A DNA stretch of 64,000 bases from Hibiscus mutabilis (Eukaryota; Streptophyta; Magnoliopsida; Malvales; Malvaceae), in contig CM033741.1 of the NCBI GenBank assembly GCA_019671005.1, positions 7,254,001-7,318,000 on the forward strand, read 5' to 3'. Both the position numbers and the translations under genes were made by a program. Under the pieces are notes generated by a model. That model was not told the origin of the DNA and searched no databases. It was given only the letters and a program-made list of their open reading frames with translations. Shown here one piece after another: positions 32,210-43,329 of the stretch. Within the stretch, counting starts at the first letter, position 1; each line of letters opens with the position of its first letter.

Positions 32210-33150
32210 TTCTGCGCTTCCTGGTCCTATGCTCTAAAGCGCCCTTTCAGGTTTTCACTTTAGGTTGCTTTTCTCAAAGCGCCCTTTCGGGTTTTTACTT
32301 TTTTTGCACCCTTTGGGTTTTCACATTTTCTTCTTTTTTTTCCTTTTTCTTTTCTTTTTATTTATTTTTTAGGCGCCCTGTCAGGTTTTCACATTTTTTA
32401 GGCACCCTTTCGGGTTTTCACCTTTTTCACATTTCCTCTCATTTCTTTATGCGATCCCCACTTGTTCAACTGTTGATTGATTCAAGTACTTCTTTATTTT
32501 TCATCTCCATTTTTGCTGGTACAGCATCATATTCCACCCAATCTTCTTCTACACTTCTCTTCAATAACCTAGAGTGTAAAGATTCACCTGCATTCTTCAA
32601 AACATAGTAATACCAAGAAATCATCTGCTTTTATATGAATCATGATAATCTACTTTCATGATGCTTTAGAAATAATAACAGAAAGCTCGGAAGAGAATTC
32701 ATGAATTTTATTGAAGCTTATCTGTTAAAATACAAGAGATTTGAAAAAATCATGGCAAACAGAAACAACAGATCAAGAAACAAGGTCAAGTCTTCGAGTA
32801 TCCATAGCATAAAGGATTCAGCAACCCTTTCAACCAATAATAGCCTTGAACTGGAGCCCTTGTTCAGCAGACTTCGACATTGTCGAAATGTTTACAAATG
32901 TGAAATCCCTTTCAAAATACTGGGTATCCGAGAGGTCTTAATTGTCGGATGCCTAATCGCAAGCCATCTAAGCCGCCCTTTGCGGGTTTTTAACTCAAAT
33001 CCTCATTTGGTTCAAGACGTTCTTTGCCAGTTTTCATCTTGAATCCCCTTTCCTTTTCTTTCTTTTTTCTTTTTTTTTGAATCTCTGGTGCCCTTTTGGG
33101 TTTTCACCTAGGATTATTCCATTTTGTAAAGCGCCTTTTTCAGGTTTTCA
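32210..33150. repeat. Interspersed 'gcgccctttcgggttttcac' repeats in the element's 3' region
   Basis: At least seven copies of a ~20-30-bp motif near 'agcgccctttcgggttttca', at ~32238, 32279, 32307, 32372, 32400, 32972, 33088 and 33128. They are separated by T-rich spacers and by a non-repetitive block at ~32440-32960. No coding function is evident; a 113-codon + strand frame at 32701-33042 is not supported by any domain. Confidence 0.75.
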
Positions 33151-33258
33151 CTTCACTTTTTTTAAAAAATCTCTTTTTTATTCTTCAGACATAATAGTTC
33201 TTAACTAAATCAGAGTTCACTGGTTTGTGCAACTCTTCACCGTCAATTTCAGCTAAGA

Positions 33259-34363
33259 TCAACGCCCTCCGGAAAAGGCCTTTTTGACAATATACGATAC
33301 TTCCCAATTAGGCATCCATTTCCCACGAAAATCTTTATGTATCTGCAATATATTTTTTAGTACTATATCACCCACTAAGAATTTTCTGGGTCGAACTTTC
33401 TTATCATACACCTGCATCGTTCTCTTCTGGTACATTTGACTATGACATATGGCTTTCAACCTCTTTTCTTCGATGAGATTTAACTGATCATACCGAGCAT
33501 GTACTCATTTTGCTTCATCCAACTCGAAGAGAAGGAATTTCAACCTCAATTGGTAATACTTCCTCCATTCCGTAAACTAAAGATTACGGTGTAGCCCCGG
33601 TATAAGTTTGTACTAAAGTTTGATATGCAAATAATGCAAAGGGCAAATTTTCATGCCAATCCTTATATGTTTTTGTTGTCTTCGCTGTGATTTTCTTGAT
33701 ATTCTTATTTGCTGCCTTTACCGCACTATTCATCTTTGGACGATAAGCCACTGAATTATGATGTAAAATTTTGAACTATTCACACACTTCTGTCACCACC
33801 TTATTATTGAAACTAGTGGCATTATCAGTAATGATTATCTCAGGCAATCCATAGCGACAAATGATATATTTCTTCAAAAACTTGCAGACTGTTGATCTAG
33901 TAATATTGGCATAGGATGCTGCTTTTACCCACTTGGTAAAGTAATCAATGGCCACAAGAATAAAATGATGTCCATTAGAAGCTTTGGGGTAAATCTGACC
34001 GATGACATCCATGCCCCAGACCGCAAAAGGCCATAGTGAATTCATCGTATGAAGAGGTACTGGAGGAGAATTAATTTTGTCTGTGGATATCTGACACTTG
34101 TGACATTTCTTAGCATACTCAATGTGATCCCCTTCCATAGTTGACCAATAATGCCCATACCTCATAATTTTATGAGCTATTGCAAAATCACTGGCATGTG
34201 TCCCACATATTCCATCATGCACTTCAGCTAAGATACTTCTAGCTTCTCGAGCATCAACACATCTTAGCAATATCTTATATTTGCCTCTTTTGTATAGGAT
34301 TTCACCATCAAGCACATATCTTGCGGCCATTCTTCTGATTGTCCTTTTATCAACATCATTCAC
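33259..34363 (-). pseudogene. Integrase domain of the Tat-type element
   Basis: Inserts the DNA copy into the host genome. The zinc-binding HHCC region is readable (IMRYGHYWSTMEGDHIEYAK, KKCHKCQISTDK). Core motifs with two of the three catalytic acids are present (WGMDVIGQI and IITDNATSFNN). The frame stops soon after (VCE, ~33776). A further fragment (33259-33459, KVRPRKFLVGDIVLK, GKWMPNWEVSYIV) is the C-terminal part. The third catalytic residue lies in the damaged stretch. Pseudogenised. Confidence 0.85.
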
Positions 34364-34393
34364 CCTATCAGGATAAGTCTAGGACTTGATGTA

Positions 34394-34969
34394 CTATAAG
34401 ATGTCATAATACCATGGGTTTCCATCTGCCTCTTCTTCTATGTTGTAGCAGTGAGCATAAGTTTCATAACTCTGCATCTGAATTAGCACCATATCTCCTG
34501 GTTTATTTGCTAGAAATACCGAAGCCAGTGTAGCCAAGGCATCCGCCATTTGATTGTCTTCTCTAGGGAGATATGCGAAAGTGATCTCTTTAAACTTTTT
34601 CATCAACTCAAGGATCAATTTTCTATATTCGATCAACTTTGCATCCTTTGTTTCATACTCTCCACGAAGTTGATAGATCACCAATGCAGAATTTCCATAT
34701 ACTTTCAGAATCTCTATCTTTTTTTCAATAGCAGCTCGTAAGCCCATAGCACAAGCCTCGTATTATGCCGTGTTGTTAGTGCACAAAAATTCTAGTTTAC
34801 TTGTGAAGGGATAATGTGTATTATCTGGAGAAATCAACATTGCTCCAATTCCACGTCTCAGGGCATTAATTGCTCCGTTAAAATATAATTTCCAAGCATC
34901 ATTCTCTATTATTTCCCGTTCCTCTAAAGAAATATTCATCACATCTTCATTCAAGAAATCGAAACTCAA
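34394..34969 (-). pseudogene. Second (archaeal-type) RNase H domain of the Tat-type element
   Basis: Two open pieces join as WKLYFNGAINALRRGIGAML ... FLCTNNTA and MGLRAAIEKKIEILKVYGNS ... NQMADALATLASV. An RNase H of this kind after the first one is the hallmark of the Tat clade. The first catalytic acid, usual in YFDGA, is N here (YFNGA), so activity is doubtful even apart from the stop between the pieces. Confidence 0.82.
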
Positions 34970-34984
34970 GGGCTCATAGTCTTC

Positions 34985-35520
34985 TTAAGCGCGACTAGCC
35001 AAGAAATCTGTTATTGCACTTCCTTTTACTATTTTATGGTTTACATACACAATATCAAATTCTGACAATAACATTTGCCATCGAGCCAATCTCCCTGTCA
35101 AGGCTTGTGCTTCCATCAAGAACTTCAATGGATCTAGACGGGATATCAACCAAGTAGTGTGGTATAACATGTACTGTCTAAGTCTACGAGTTACCCAAAC
35201 CAAAGCACATCATAACTTTTGAATTGCCAGGTACCATACTTCACACTCTGTGAACTTCTTACTCAGGTAATAGATGGCTCTTTATTTCCTCCCTGTATCA
35301 CCATGTTGCCCCAGTACACAACCCATCGAATTCTCATGAACAGTCAAGTAGAGAATAAATGGCCTACCCGGAACTGGTGCTACCAGAATTGGAGCATTTA
35401 TTAGGTATTTCTTTATCTTGTCAAATGTTTCTTGACATTCTTCATCCCATTCACAAGGATTGTTCTTTCGCAGCAGCTTGAAAATTGGATCACATTTATC
35501 AGTTAAATGAGAAATGATCA
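34985..35520 (-). pseudogene. RT-linked RNase H domain of the Tat-type element
   Basis: Degrades RNA in the RNA-DNA hybrid. The - strand reads RAIYYLSKKFTECEVWYLAI, then a stop, then VWVTRRLRQYMLYHTTWLIS and TGRLARWQMLLSEFDIVYVN. It lies between RT and the second RNase H. At least one in-frame stop is present near 35218. Confidence 0.78.
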
Positions 35521-35539
35521 GAGAAATGTAATTTAATCT

Positions 35540-36437
35540 CCCTAGAAATCCTTAGACTTCTTTTTGTGAACTCAGAAGCGGTAAATTTTGAATCGCCTTC
35601 ACTTTGTCTTGATCAATTTCAATTCCTCTTCTGCTAACCACAAAGCCTAGGAGCTTCCTAGATGTAACCCCAAAAGTGTACTTGTTCAGATTGAGTTTCA
35701 ACTGGTACTTCCTCAGTCATTGGAATAGTTTCCTCAAATTTTGAATATGTTCATCTTCGGTCTGGGACTTGGCAATCATGTCATCCACGTACACTTCAAT
35801 TTCCTTGTGCATCATGTCATGGAAAAGAATCACCATGGCTCGTTGATACGTTACCCCATCATTCTTTAATCCAAAAGGCATCACCTTGTAACAATATGTG
35901 CCCCACAAGGTTATAAATGTCATTTATCCATGTCTTCCAGGTCCATCTTTATTTGATTGTATCCAGAAAAACCATCCATGAAGGAAAACCAAGAATGACC
36001 TGATGTATTGTCCACTAGAATATCTATGTATGGCAAAGGGAAATTATCCTTTGGACTTTCTCTATTCAAATCTCTGTTATCAACACACATACACACTTTA
36101 CCATCTTTCTTTGGTACTGGAACAATATTGGCCACCCATTCTAGATACTGTACCACTTTCAAAAACCAGCGTCAATATGTTTTTGAACCTCCTCTTTAAT
36201 TTTCAGTACCATTTCTGGTCTCAATCTTCTAAGCTTCTGTTGAACCGGTTTACATTATGGTCTTATTAGCAACTTATGTACCACGATGTCTGTATCCAGT
36301 CCTGGCATGTCTTGATAAGACCAAGCACAAACATCCTTAAATTCTCGCAACATATCTACCAGCTTTTGTTTCATCTCTGACGAGAAAGCGACACCAATCT
36401 TCACTTCCTTTTTAACTTCATTTGTACCCAGATTCAA
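35540..36437 (-). pseudogene. Reverse transcriptase domain of the Tat-type element
   Basis: The - strand reads CAWSYQDMPGLDTDIVVHKL, then WVANIVPVPKKDGKVCMCVD, FSFMDGFSGYNQIKM, YCYKVMPFGLKNDGVTYQRA and the intact catalytic YVDDMIAKS. The pieces sit in different frames (36255-36437, 35920-36162, 35717-35923), so the domain is frameshifted. YVDD itself is conserved. Confidence 0.9.
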
Positions 36438-36623
36438 GATTTATATCTCTTCTTTATGAGGTAAAATATGTTTATATTCCTTTTCTACCAACCTCAGTAA
36501 TTCACCTGGGATTTCATATTTTGTCTCATCCTCGACCTCATGACCTCCGCTGAACACTCTGGTCGTTCAAAATCTAGTTTGGGATCGGGTTCATAATCAT
36601 TCATACAATTAATAGTTAAAGAC

Positions 36624-36650
36624 CTGCAAGAAAAATAATAGTATATTTGG
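36624..36650 (-). promoter_or_regulatory. Candidate 3' splice site before RT
   Basis: The - strand shows a pyrimidine-rich 'ttatttttcttgcag' ending at 36624, next to 'gtctttaactattaattg'. Ogre-type Tat elements are known to have an intron between protease and RT. The donor was not located. Confidence 0.45.
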
Positions 36651-36792
36651 AAAGGATGTGAAAAAGCAAGAAACATGTTTGCCATTTGAGAATCACAATG
36701 GAAACATCTTTATTGAAAGTAAACTTGCATAATAGCCCTTTACAGATAATCTCTCATACTCGCGGGCAAAAGCATAAGGTGGTTCTTGACAT

Positions 36793-37821
36793 TTACTCTG
36801 TTTTATTCTTAAAGACTAGGGGCAGATCCTCGGAGGTCCAGTTGTTCAAGGCTTCACCAGAAAAGCATGGGCGTGTTCCTTCTAGAAATTTGCCAAGCTG
36901 AGATCCTTCAAACACGCCGTTGATGCACAATTTTCCCATGTTTTCACCAAAGATCTCCTCTTCCTGGAGCCTCAGCATCTCCTGGTTGTCTTTCTCCAAT
37001 TGCTTTTCCACATTGACGAACCCCCGTGACTTGAAGATGCTTGCCAAGTTAGGAAAGAACGTAGGCTCCCATGTAGTCTCAATTCCCAAGAAACAAGCCC
37101 TCATTCGATCTTCATTCCTTTTTAGTTCTTGCTTCCTCTGTTGAATGTTTGCCTTAAAACCAAGGCCAAAATGATTTTTCTTCATCTTAATAGATTTGGG
37201 ATGCATACAACCCTACAAATCTTTCCCGAGTCCTTTTCCAACCTTTGTTCCATTGCCAAGTATTTCACGGACAACCATCTTGGTGCAGTTCGACAACTTT
37301 GGGTGAGGTATTGGCTTCCCTTCAGCGACAAAAGTTGCATTTATGAATTCCAGAGCAAGTAATGAACATTCTAAAGCACTTCCATCTATCTCGATGTATG
37401 GTGTATCAGTAGACACTGAAGCAATAATGTCTTCTTCAACTCCAATACTTACTAACTTCCCTTGTATCACAAATTTTAGCTTCTGGTGTAAAGATGACGG
37501 TACTGCACCAGCAGAATATATCCAGGGCCTTCCCAACAAACAGTTGTAGGTCGGCTTTATGTCCATAACAATAAAGTCAACATTGTAAATCACATGACCA
37601 ATTAACAGCGGTACTTCAATCATTCCCAAAACCTCACGGTTTGTTCCGTCAAAAGCTCTCACTCTGTTCTTGTAAGTCTTCATATGGGAATCATCAATTG
37701 GCAACCTTTGCAAAGTAGCCATGGGTAAAACATTCAAGGCTGGCTCATTATCCACCAACACTCTGGGAAGAACATGCCCCTTATAGTGAGTTGTGATGCT
37801 TAAGGCTTTGACATACCCCAT
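36793..37821 (-). pseudogene. Protease and protease-RT linker of the Tat-type element
   Basis: The aspartic protease cleaves the polyprotein. The 37213-37821 frame reads GHVLPRVLVDNEPALNVLPM (active-site region), then YNVDFIVMDIKPTYNCLLGR (the flap/ILGRPW region) and ILGNGTKVGKGLGKDL. The active-site motif, usually DNG(S/A), is DNE here, so the enzyme is probably inactive. A second frame (36793-37206, KMKKNHFGLGFKANIQQRK) is the conserved charged linker seen in such elements; its function is unknown to me. Confidence 0.8.
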
Positions 37822-38566
37822 CCCCCTTCTGGGATCTCATCATCACTAAAGGTAATATAATTATCGACAGTTATGTGATTCACAATCCTGTCCAGCTTAT
37901 GCACCGATATATCATTTGGAACAAAAGTCTAATTGAGCACCTTAATCAAAGTATTGTGGTGCCCTTCTGAACTAAGCAATAGTTCAAGGATATAGATTCT
38001 AGCTTGTTGTCTCTTTAACTACTCAACAATGATGTACTCACTGTGTTTTAGAAATTTCAGAAACTCTTGGGCCTGCTCCTCAGTAACGGGCTCATTTATT
38101 TTTGGTGCTGGTTCTTTACCAAATATCCTCTCTGGTATAACTGGCTTTTCTTTTCTCTTTTCCGGCTCTTTTGAAACTTCTGGAGAATAACATCTCCCAC
38201 TTTAGGTGAAATGCCCTACTTCATTCATCATTTCTCCATCAGACTTTTCCATTTCCCCCGTTTCTTCCGGCACCTTTGTCACCTCTTTGGACTTTGACCT
38301 TTCAGGCATTGTCACATTAGTCGCATAATTCCATGGGACCCTTCGAGTATCCTTGAATGCAAACGGTACTGGGAGAGAGATCAAAACCTTAGGAATTGCT
38401 AGCAGTTTTACATTAACAGAAGAACCTCTCACTTTAGGCCTAGCTGCAATAATCAACGGTCTATTCACCCAAACATGCTTCCAGAACTCTCAAAAGTACA
38501 TACTTCTACTTCTTTTCTGTCACCCGTTTTCGTAAAGAATTCGATCTCCTTATTATCCATCATCCT

Positions 38567-40238
38567 CTAGAGCAGACATCTGAATTCAGTACATTGTTGG
38601 ATTTCATGACCAGCTTCTTGATGATATTCACAATAAACATTTGATTCTACCTCTTTTCCAGCCTTTATGTCTATCTGTATCATTTCAGCATTGTATAACT
38701 GCTCAAACACCCATTTCAAAAGGGATCTGATTTTAGATACATCAGTCTTTAGCCGCTTAGCCTTATCATCCTCCTCAATTACATTCATTCCTCGTCCTCC
38801 ATTATTTGGCAAAGGATTAGCCGCTATATTAGGCATATCAAACTATAACACACCAGTTTCACCAGATTCTAGACCACCTTTTTAAATGCTGTGCAATTCT
38901 CAATTGTGTGCCCTGGGATCCCAGCATGATATTCACAATGAGCCTTTGGATCATACTATGGAGGACATGGAGGTTGAAGTGGTGTAAGATAATGTGGTCT
39001 TACCAAATCTGCATCAAACAACTGTGGATACAGTTTGGTATATAATATCGGCAGAGGTGTAAAATTCATCCGGTCATTCCTCGAGCCCCGAGAATCTTTC
39101 CTGTTTGAATTCTGTGAACTCACTAGCGCACCAACTGATAAAATTGTGACATTCTTCGGGGCCTCATAAGCATTCGTATTATTCACCTCAATATCTCTTT
39201 TCTTGAAATTTTTGCGAGAGCTTTCTCCACTTTCTAGCATTCCGCTCTTAATTGCTGCTTCGATCAACTCACCAGTCATCACCATATCGGTAAAGTTATG
39301 AGTTGCATTCCTAATCAAACGTTCAAAAAATGGTCCATTCAAAGTGTTTATGAACATATGATTCACTTCACTTTCCATCAATGCTGGTTGTACTTGCGAT
39401 GCCACTTCTCTCCACCTCTATGCATATTGACGAAAACTTTAGTCAGTTTCTGTTCCATGGCCTGCAGCATGACTCGTCTAGGAACCATTTCAGTTACATG
39501 TTTATATTACTCCTCAAAAGCACCAGAAAGGTCTTTCCAAGACCTAATGTTAACTCGGCTTAATTGTGCATACCAGCGTGCCGTTGAACCCGTTAAACTA
39601 TCCAAAAAACAATGAATCAACAACTTTGCATCCTTCAAATGAGCGACCATTTTGTGACAATACATGGTAAGATGCGCTTTAAGACAGGTCATCTCATCAT
39701 ACTTTTCAAAATCAGGTGCCTTGAATTTGGGTGGGAGGATCAGATCAGCAACCAAACTCAAATTTGCAGTACTAGCTCCCTGATTGCCTATTTTATGCAT
39801 CTCCAACAACCTATCCTCTAAAGCCTTACAGCATTCCTCATACGTCTTTTCGATCTCAGGGCGAATCCTCTCAATTTCATTGACCATGTTCAGATCTGAG
39901 ACTTCATCACCACTTCCAAAGTTTGATCCAAAATAGACCAGATGACTAGCGGTTACTCCAGCCAAATTAATTTGGACCTTCTTCACAGGAGGTGGTCCTT
40001 CAGGATGCTCCTTCATATGAGATGTAGTGTCAATCTGATCATTCACGTTGTCAACAGTAACTTCTTGCGCTTTGCCCTTGCCAGATTCTTTTGGTCCTAG
40101 CAGGGCAGTCAAGTGACTGATGATGTCCATCTGTGTTTGAGCAAAGTGATATCTCATGGATTGTTCAATCCTGTTGAACCTATTCTGAACTTCAACACGA
40201 TCATTTTTTAGACTAGAAACTATATCTTCAACAGCCAT
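38567..40238 (-). pseudogene. gag of the Tat-type element
   Basis: Forms the particle. The start is the Met of MAVEDIVSSLKNDRVEVQNR. The retrotransposon gag domain reads LILPPKFKAPDFEKYDEMTC ... FLDSLTGSTARWYAQLSRVN, then a second frame (38956-39405) with MFINTLNGPFFERLIRNATH. A zinc-knuckle-like CEYHQEAGHEIQQC lies near 38600 in a third frame. Three frames mean at least two shifts. It lies downstream of the extra ORF. Confidence 0.85.
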
Positions 40239-40658
40239 GGCCTTGGAGCGTAAACAGGTTCTGTATGAATGCGAAAAGATTACGGTTCTAAAATAAACTG
40301 CCATAGAACCTTTCTTTGTTAAAATATTTATTAATAATAAATTAATATGATATGTTGCTATGTAAATGGATGCATGAATGCATTAGGGGTATTAAGCTTA
40401 AAGACAAATCTTTTAAAAAAATATCCATTTAACTAGGAAAAGTCGAATACAAGAAATGGATAATCTCAACTACAAACAACTATTAGCTCTAACTCCTAGA
40501 TTAACTATCTTGTTCAGCAAATGAACTATCATCTCTTTAAGTTCTAAATCAATGTCTGGGCGTTGCAGCAAACTGACAGCATCTTTTGACCGTATCTAAA
40601 CATATTGAACAATGCTCCTTACTCGTCTTTTGAAGATGACCAGTTCGTTGTTTTGTTC

Positions 40659-42655
40659 TTAAATTGTACGCTGTGCTGCTTCGTACTTCTGTTTCCATAT
40701 TTCATTTTCTTGATGTAGCGCACATTCAAAGCTTGCAAGCTTCCCTTTTAAGTCTTGAACTGTATCTTCTAATTCAGTCATCTTTTTCTTCAGCTTTTTC
40801 TTCTCTTCATCCGCAACATCTCTTCCCTCGTTGTAATGCCCTGTAAGCACATGTTCCATTTGCGATATTTGAACCCTCAGTTCTTCATTTTGTTCTCCCA
40901 GCTCTGCAATCTGAGCAAACAACTCTGAATTTTGTATATCTTTTTCCTCTAGCTTCTTTTTAGCACGATCATGTAATTCCTTCAAGTCCTGGATCATTTT
41001 CTTGAAAGATTTTGCATAATCTTCATATATTCTCTTATAATCATTCATCTCCTTCACAACCCTATCCAATTGTTCTAACAAATCACTGATCATTTGGCTT
41101 GTATTTCATCTTTGGATCTTCCTATATTCTGAATGGGTTTTCTTCAAATCCTTTTAATTCTTGGATGAGTTTCCTATTCTGTTCATAAAACTCTTTTTTC
41201 TTATCTTTTTGCACACTACCTCTAACGATGCCAAAGATAGCCTCTGTTTCAGTTCTTCAATTCGCTTCTCGTATCCCTTTAACTATTTCTCATGATCATG
41301 TGTCAGTTTCTCCACTACTGAGGGAGCATCTCTCATACGTCCATTGATTAGACCAATGTTACCAACTTCGTTCCGTTGAATGCCATCATTGACCCTTTGA
41401 GTATTCCATTGTGTATAATTTTGCATGACCTCTAATCCGTCCTGAAGCTTCACTCTCCTTGGCATTTCACAAGCCGCTATGATATCCTTTATCTTCTTCT
41501 TATAACCTTTTATCTTATGCATGTACTCGAATTCTTCCATGCTAGTAGCAGCTGGAATAAACTGTCTTGATCCGAACTGTTGAGATACTAACATCGGGCA
41601 ATAGGTTGTTCCTCCCTAAACTCCCAGTAAAGGAACCCAATCAAATTTCCCACATCGGTACAGATAACTAACCAAGTTCAGCCAAGGTACTTTCCAGACA
41701 ATCTCTGAATCTTTCATTTTCAACAGATATTCTTTCCACTATTCTCCCATTATTTTCTCAATTGGGCAAGCTGCTAGATGTTCCTCTAGTGGTGAATAAT
41801 CATTGCAAAATCTACGGGCCCTATAGGGTGCAACCCATCTGTGACATCGAAACCATACCTCTAGCAGTTGAGCACATCCCTAAAATCTTCATTCTCCTGC
41901 TATTCTACAAGCAGTCAATGTCCTGTATGTTTCGGCCAAATTGCTGGTATCAGATTTACCCCGTTCTTTAAACGCTCAAACAATCATAGGGTTGACGGAT
42001 CAATATAATCTGGAGTTCTTGGGAATAACACCAATCCATAAATACACAAGGCATACAAACTTCTCTTTTTCTCGGGTTTATCACTTGTTAAGATTAGTTC
42101 CTGAATTACCTCCCAATGAATGCGCTCATTATCCTCGGTTATTTCATCATTCCCCTTGTGTTTTAATTTTCCGTTAAACGAAACCTCGTCTTTCCCGGTA
42201 ACCATTTTCAGCTTTCTTCTAAAGGTTGAGTTGTTAGGGGGTCTTGTGTAAATATTGTCCTTTCCAAATTTCGAACAATGTAATAAAGCCTCGTATTCTT
42301 CCAGCGTCGGTGTCATATCCACTTCCCCGAACGTAAAACAATTATAAGCCAGATTCCAATACTGTGTCATAGCCCTAATTAATCATCGGTCAACTGGAAC
42401 ATCCAACAACATTACTATGTCTCCGAACTCTAACTGAAAATCTTTCTTCATAGTTTTGTCCCATTGTTCCCACATCCTCTTGAGTTCTGGTAAACAGCTA
42501 TTTTGTCCTGAATTTATTTTGACAATCTCTTTAGTCCGTGATACATAATCTCCCCTAATATTGTCTCCCTTGACGAACTGGGCTTCCTCTGACCATGTCC
42601 AGACTGCGGTATTATCCTCTCATTGTCTATCAAACCCTTCAGTTGTATGAGACAT
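40659..42655 (-). pseudogene. Extra ORF before gag: DUF7745/PMD-like domain plus coiled coil
   Basis: The start at 42655 reads MSHTTEGFDRQ and then a stop. The main domain (41984-42370) reads MTQYWNLAYNCFTFGEVDMT, then LEEYEALLHC and KKRSLYALCIYGLVLFPRTP. A middle piece is at 41283-41594, and a heptad-rich coiled coil (40659-41093; KKKLEEKDIQNSELFAQIAE) ends it. This architecture matches the DUF7745-type ORF1 I know from plant Tat elements; its role is unknown. The FTFGEVDMTPTLEEY segment resembles the N-terminal pattern of the plant mobile domain (F.F..GE.TITL.D), a comparison I make by eye. Broken by several stops and frame changes. Confidence 0.7.
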
Positions 42656-43308
42656 TTCCTATTCGATTGACTTCGAACTTAATATCCCTATAAATTATGA
42701 TGCAAAAACATATAACAAAACAAACAAACAAAAACAAAGCAAAAAGAACTATGTTAGTACAGTAAAAGTGAATTTGCAAACAAAAATAATTGCTGTAAAA
42801 TAAAACAATTTATGTTGCGTAAAATTAACCAGAGAGCAGTTTATTTTGCACACAAAAATAACCAAAGAAATAATTTTAAATCAGCAGCACCCTGTCCTAG
42901 GTCCCTGTTTGGCTTTAGTGGGGTATGTTTCTATTACAACATGTGGGTTTCGATCTAGACTCTGGGTACCCGAACTGTCGTTACTGGACTAGTAAGACAT
43001 CGATTCGGGAGTATATGACCCCTTATAGCGGAGGCGTAATCTCACGGTGTATAAGGTTGGTATACCAGAATGAGGACAAAATTCGATCACGGAGCTGAAT
43101 AACTCACGTAAAATCATGCCTCACTCCCACTTAAAGGTGAAAAGCTCGGGTATAAGGCTTATGCATGAATGACAATTTATATCACACAAGAAAAAACTAC
43201 ATGCATTCTTCCAGAAAATTCATCCAATAATTATAGGAAAAATTAAATTCAAATTACTATCCAAAATGCCATATAAAATTAATTACGCCTGAATCTCAGT
43301 TTTTTTAA
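42656..43308. other. 5' untranslated internal region of the Tat-type element
   Basis: About 650 bp between the primer-binding site and the first ORF (reading on the - strand). It is A-rich near 42700-42870. No coding potential seen. Confidence 0.6.
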
Positions 43309-43326
43309 GTCCCAGCAGAGTCGCCA
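43309..43326 (-). other. tRNA primer-binding site of the Tat-type element
   Basis: The - strand reads 'tggcgactctgctgggac', three bases after the LTR end (…gcgaca). It begins TGG as expected for pairing with a tRNA 3' CCA. Tat/Ogre elements commonly use an arginine tRNA; I could not verify the match. Confidence 0.65.
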
Positions 43327-43329
43327 AGC

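Noticed and set aside
32701..33042. 113-codon + strand frame as a gene within the retroelement 3' region
   Set aside because: No recognised domain, opposite to element sense, and ends in the 'gccctttgcgggttttt' repeat.
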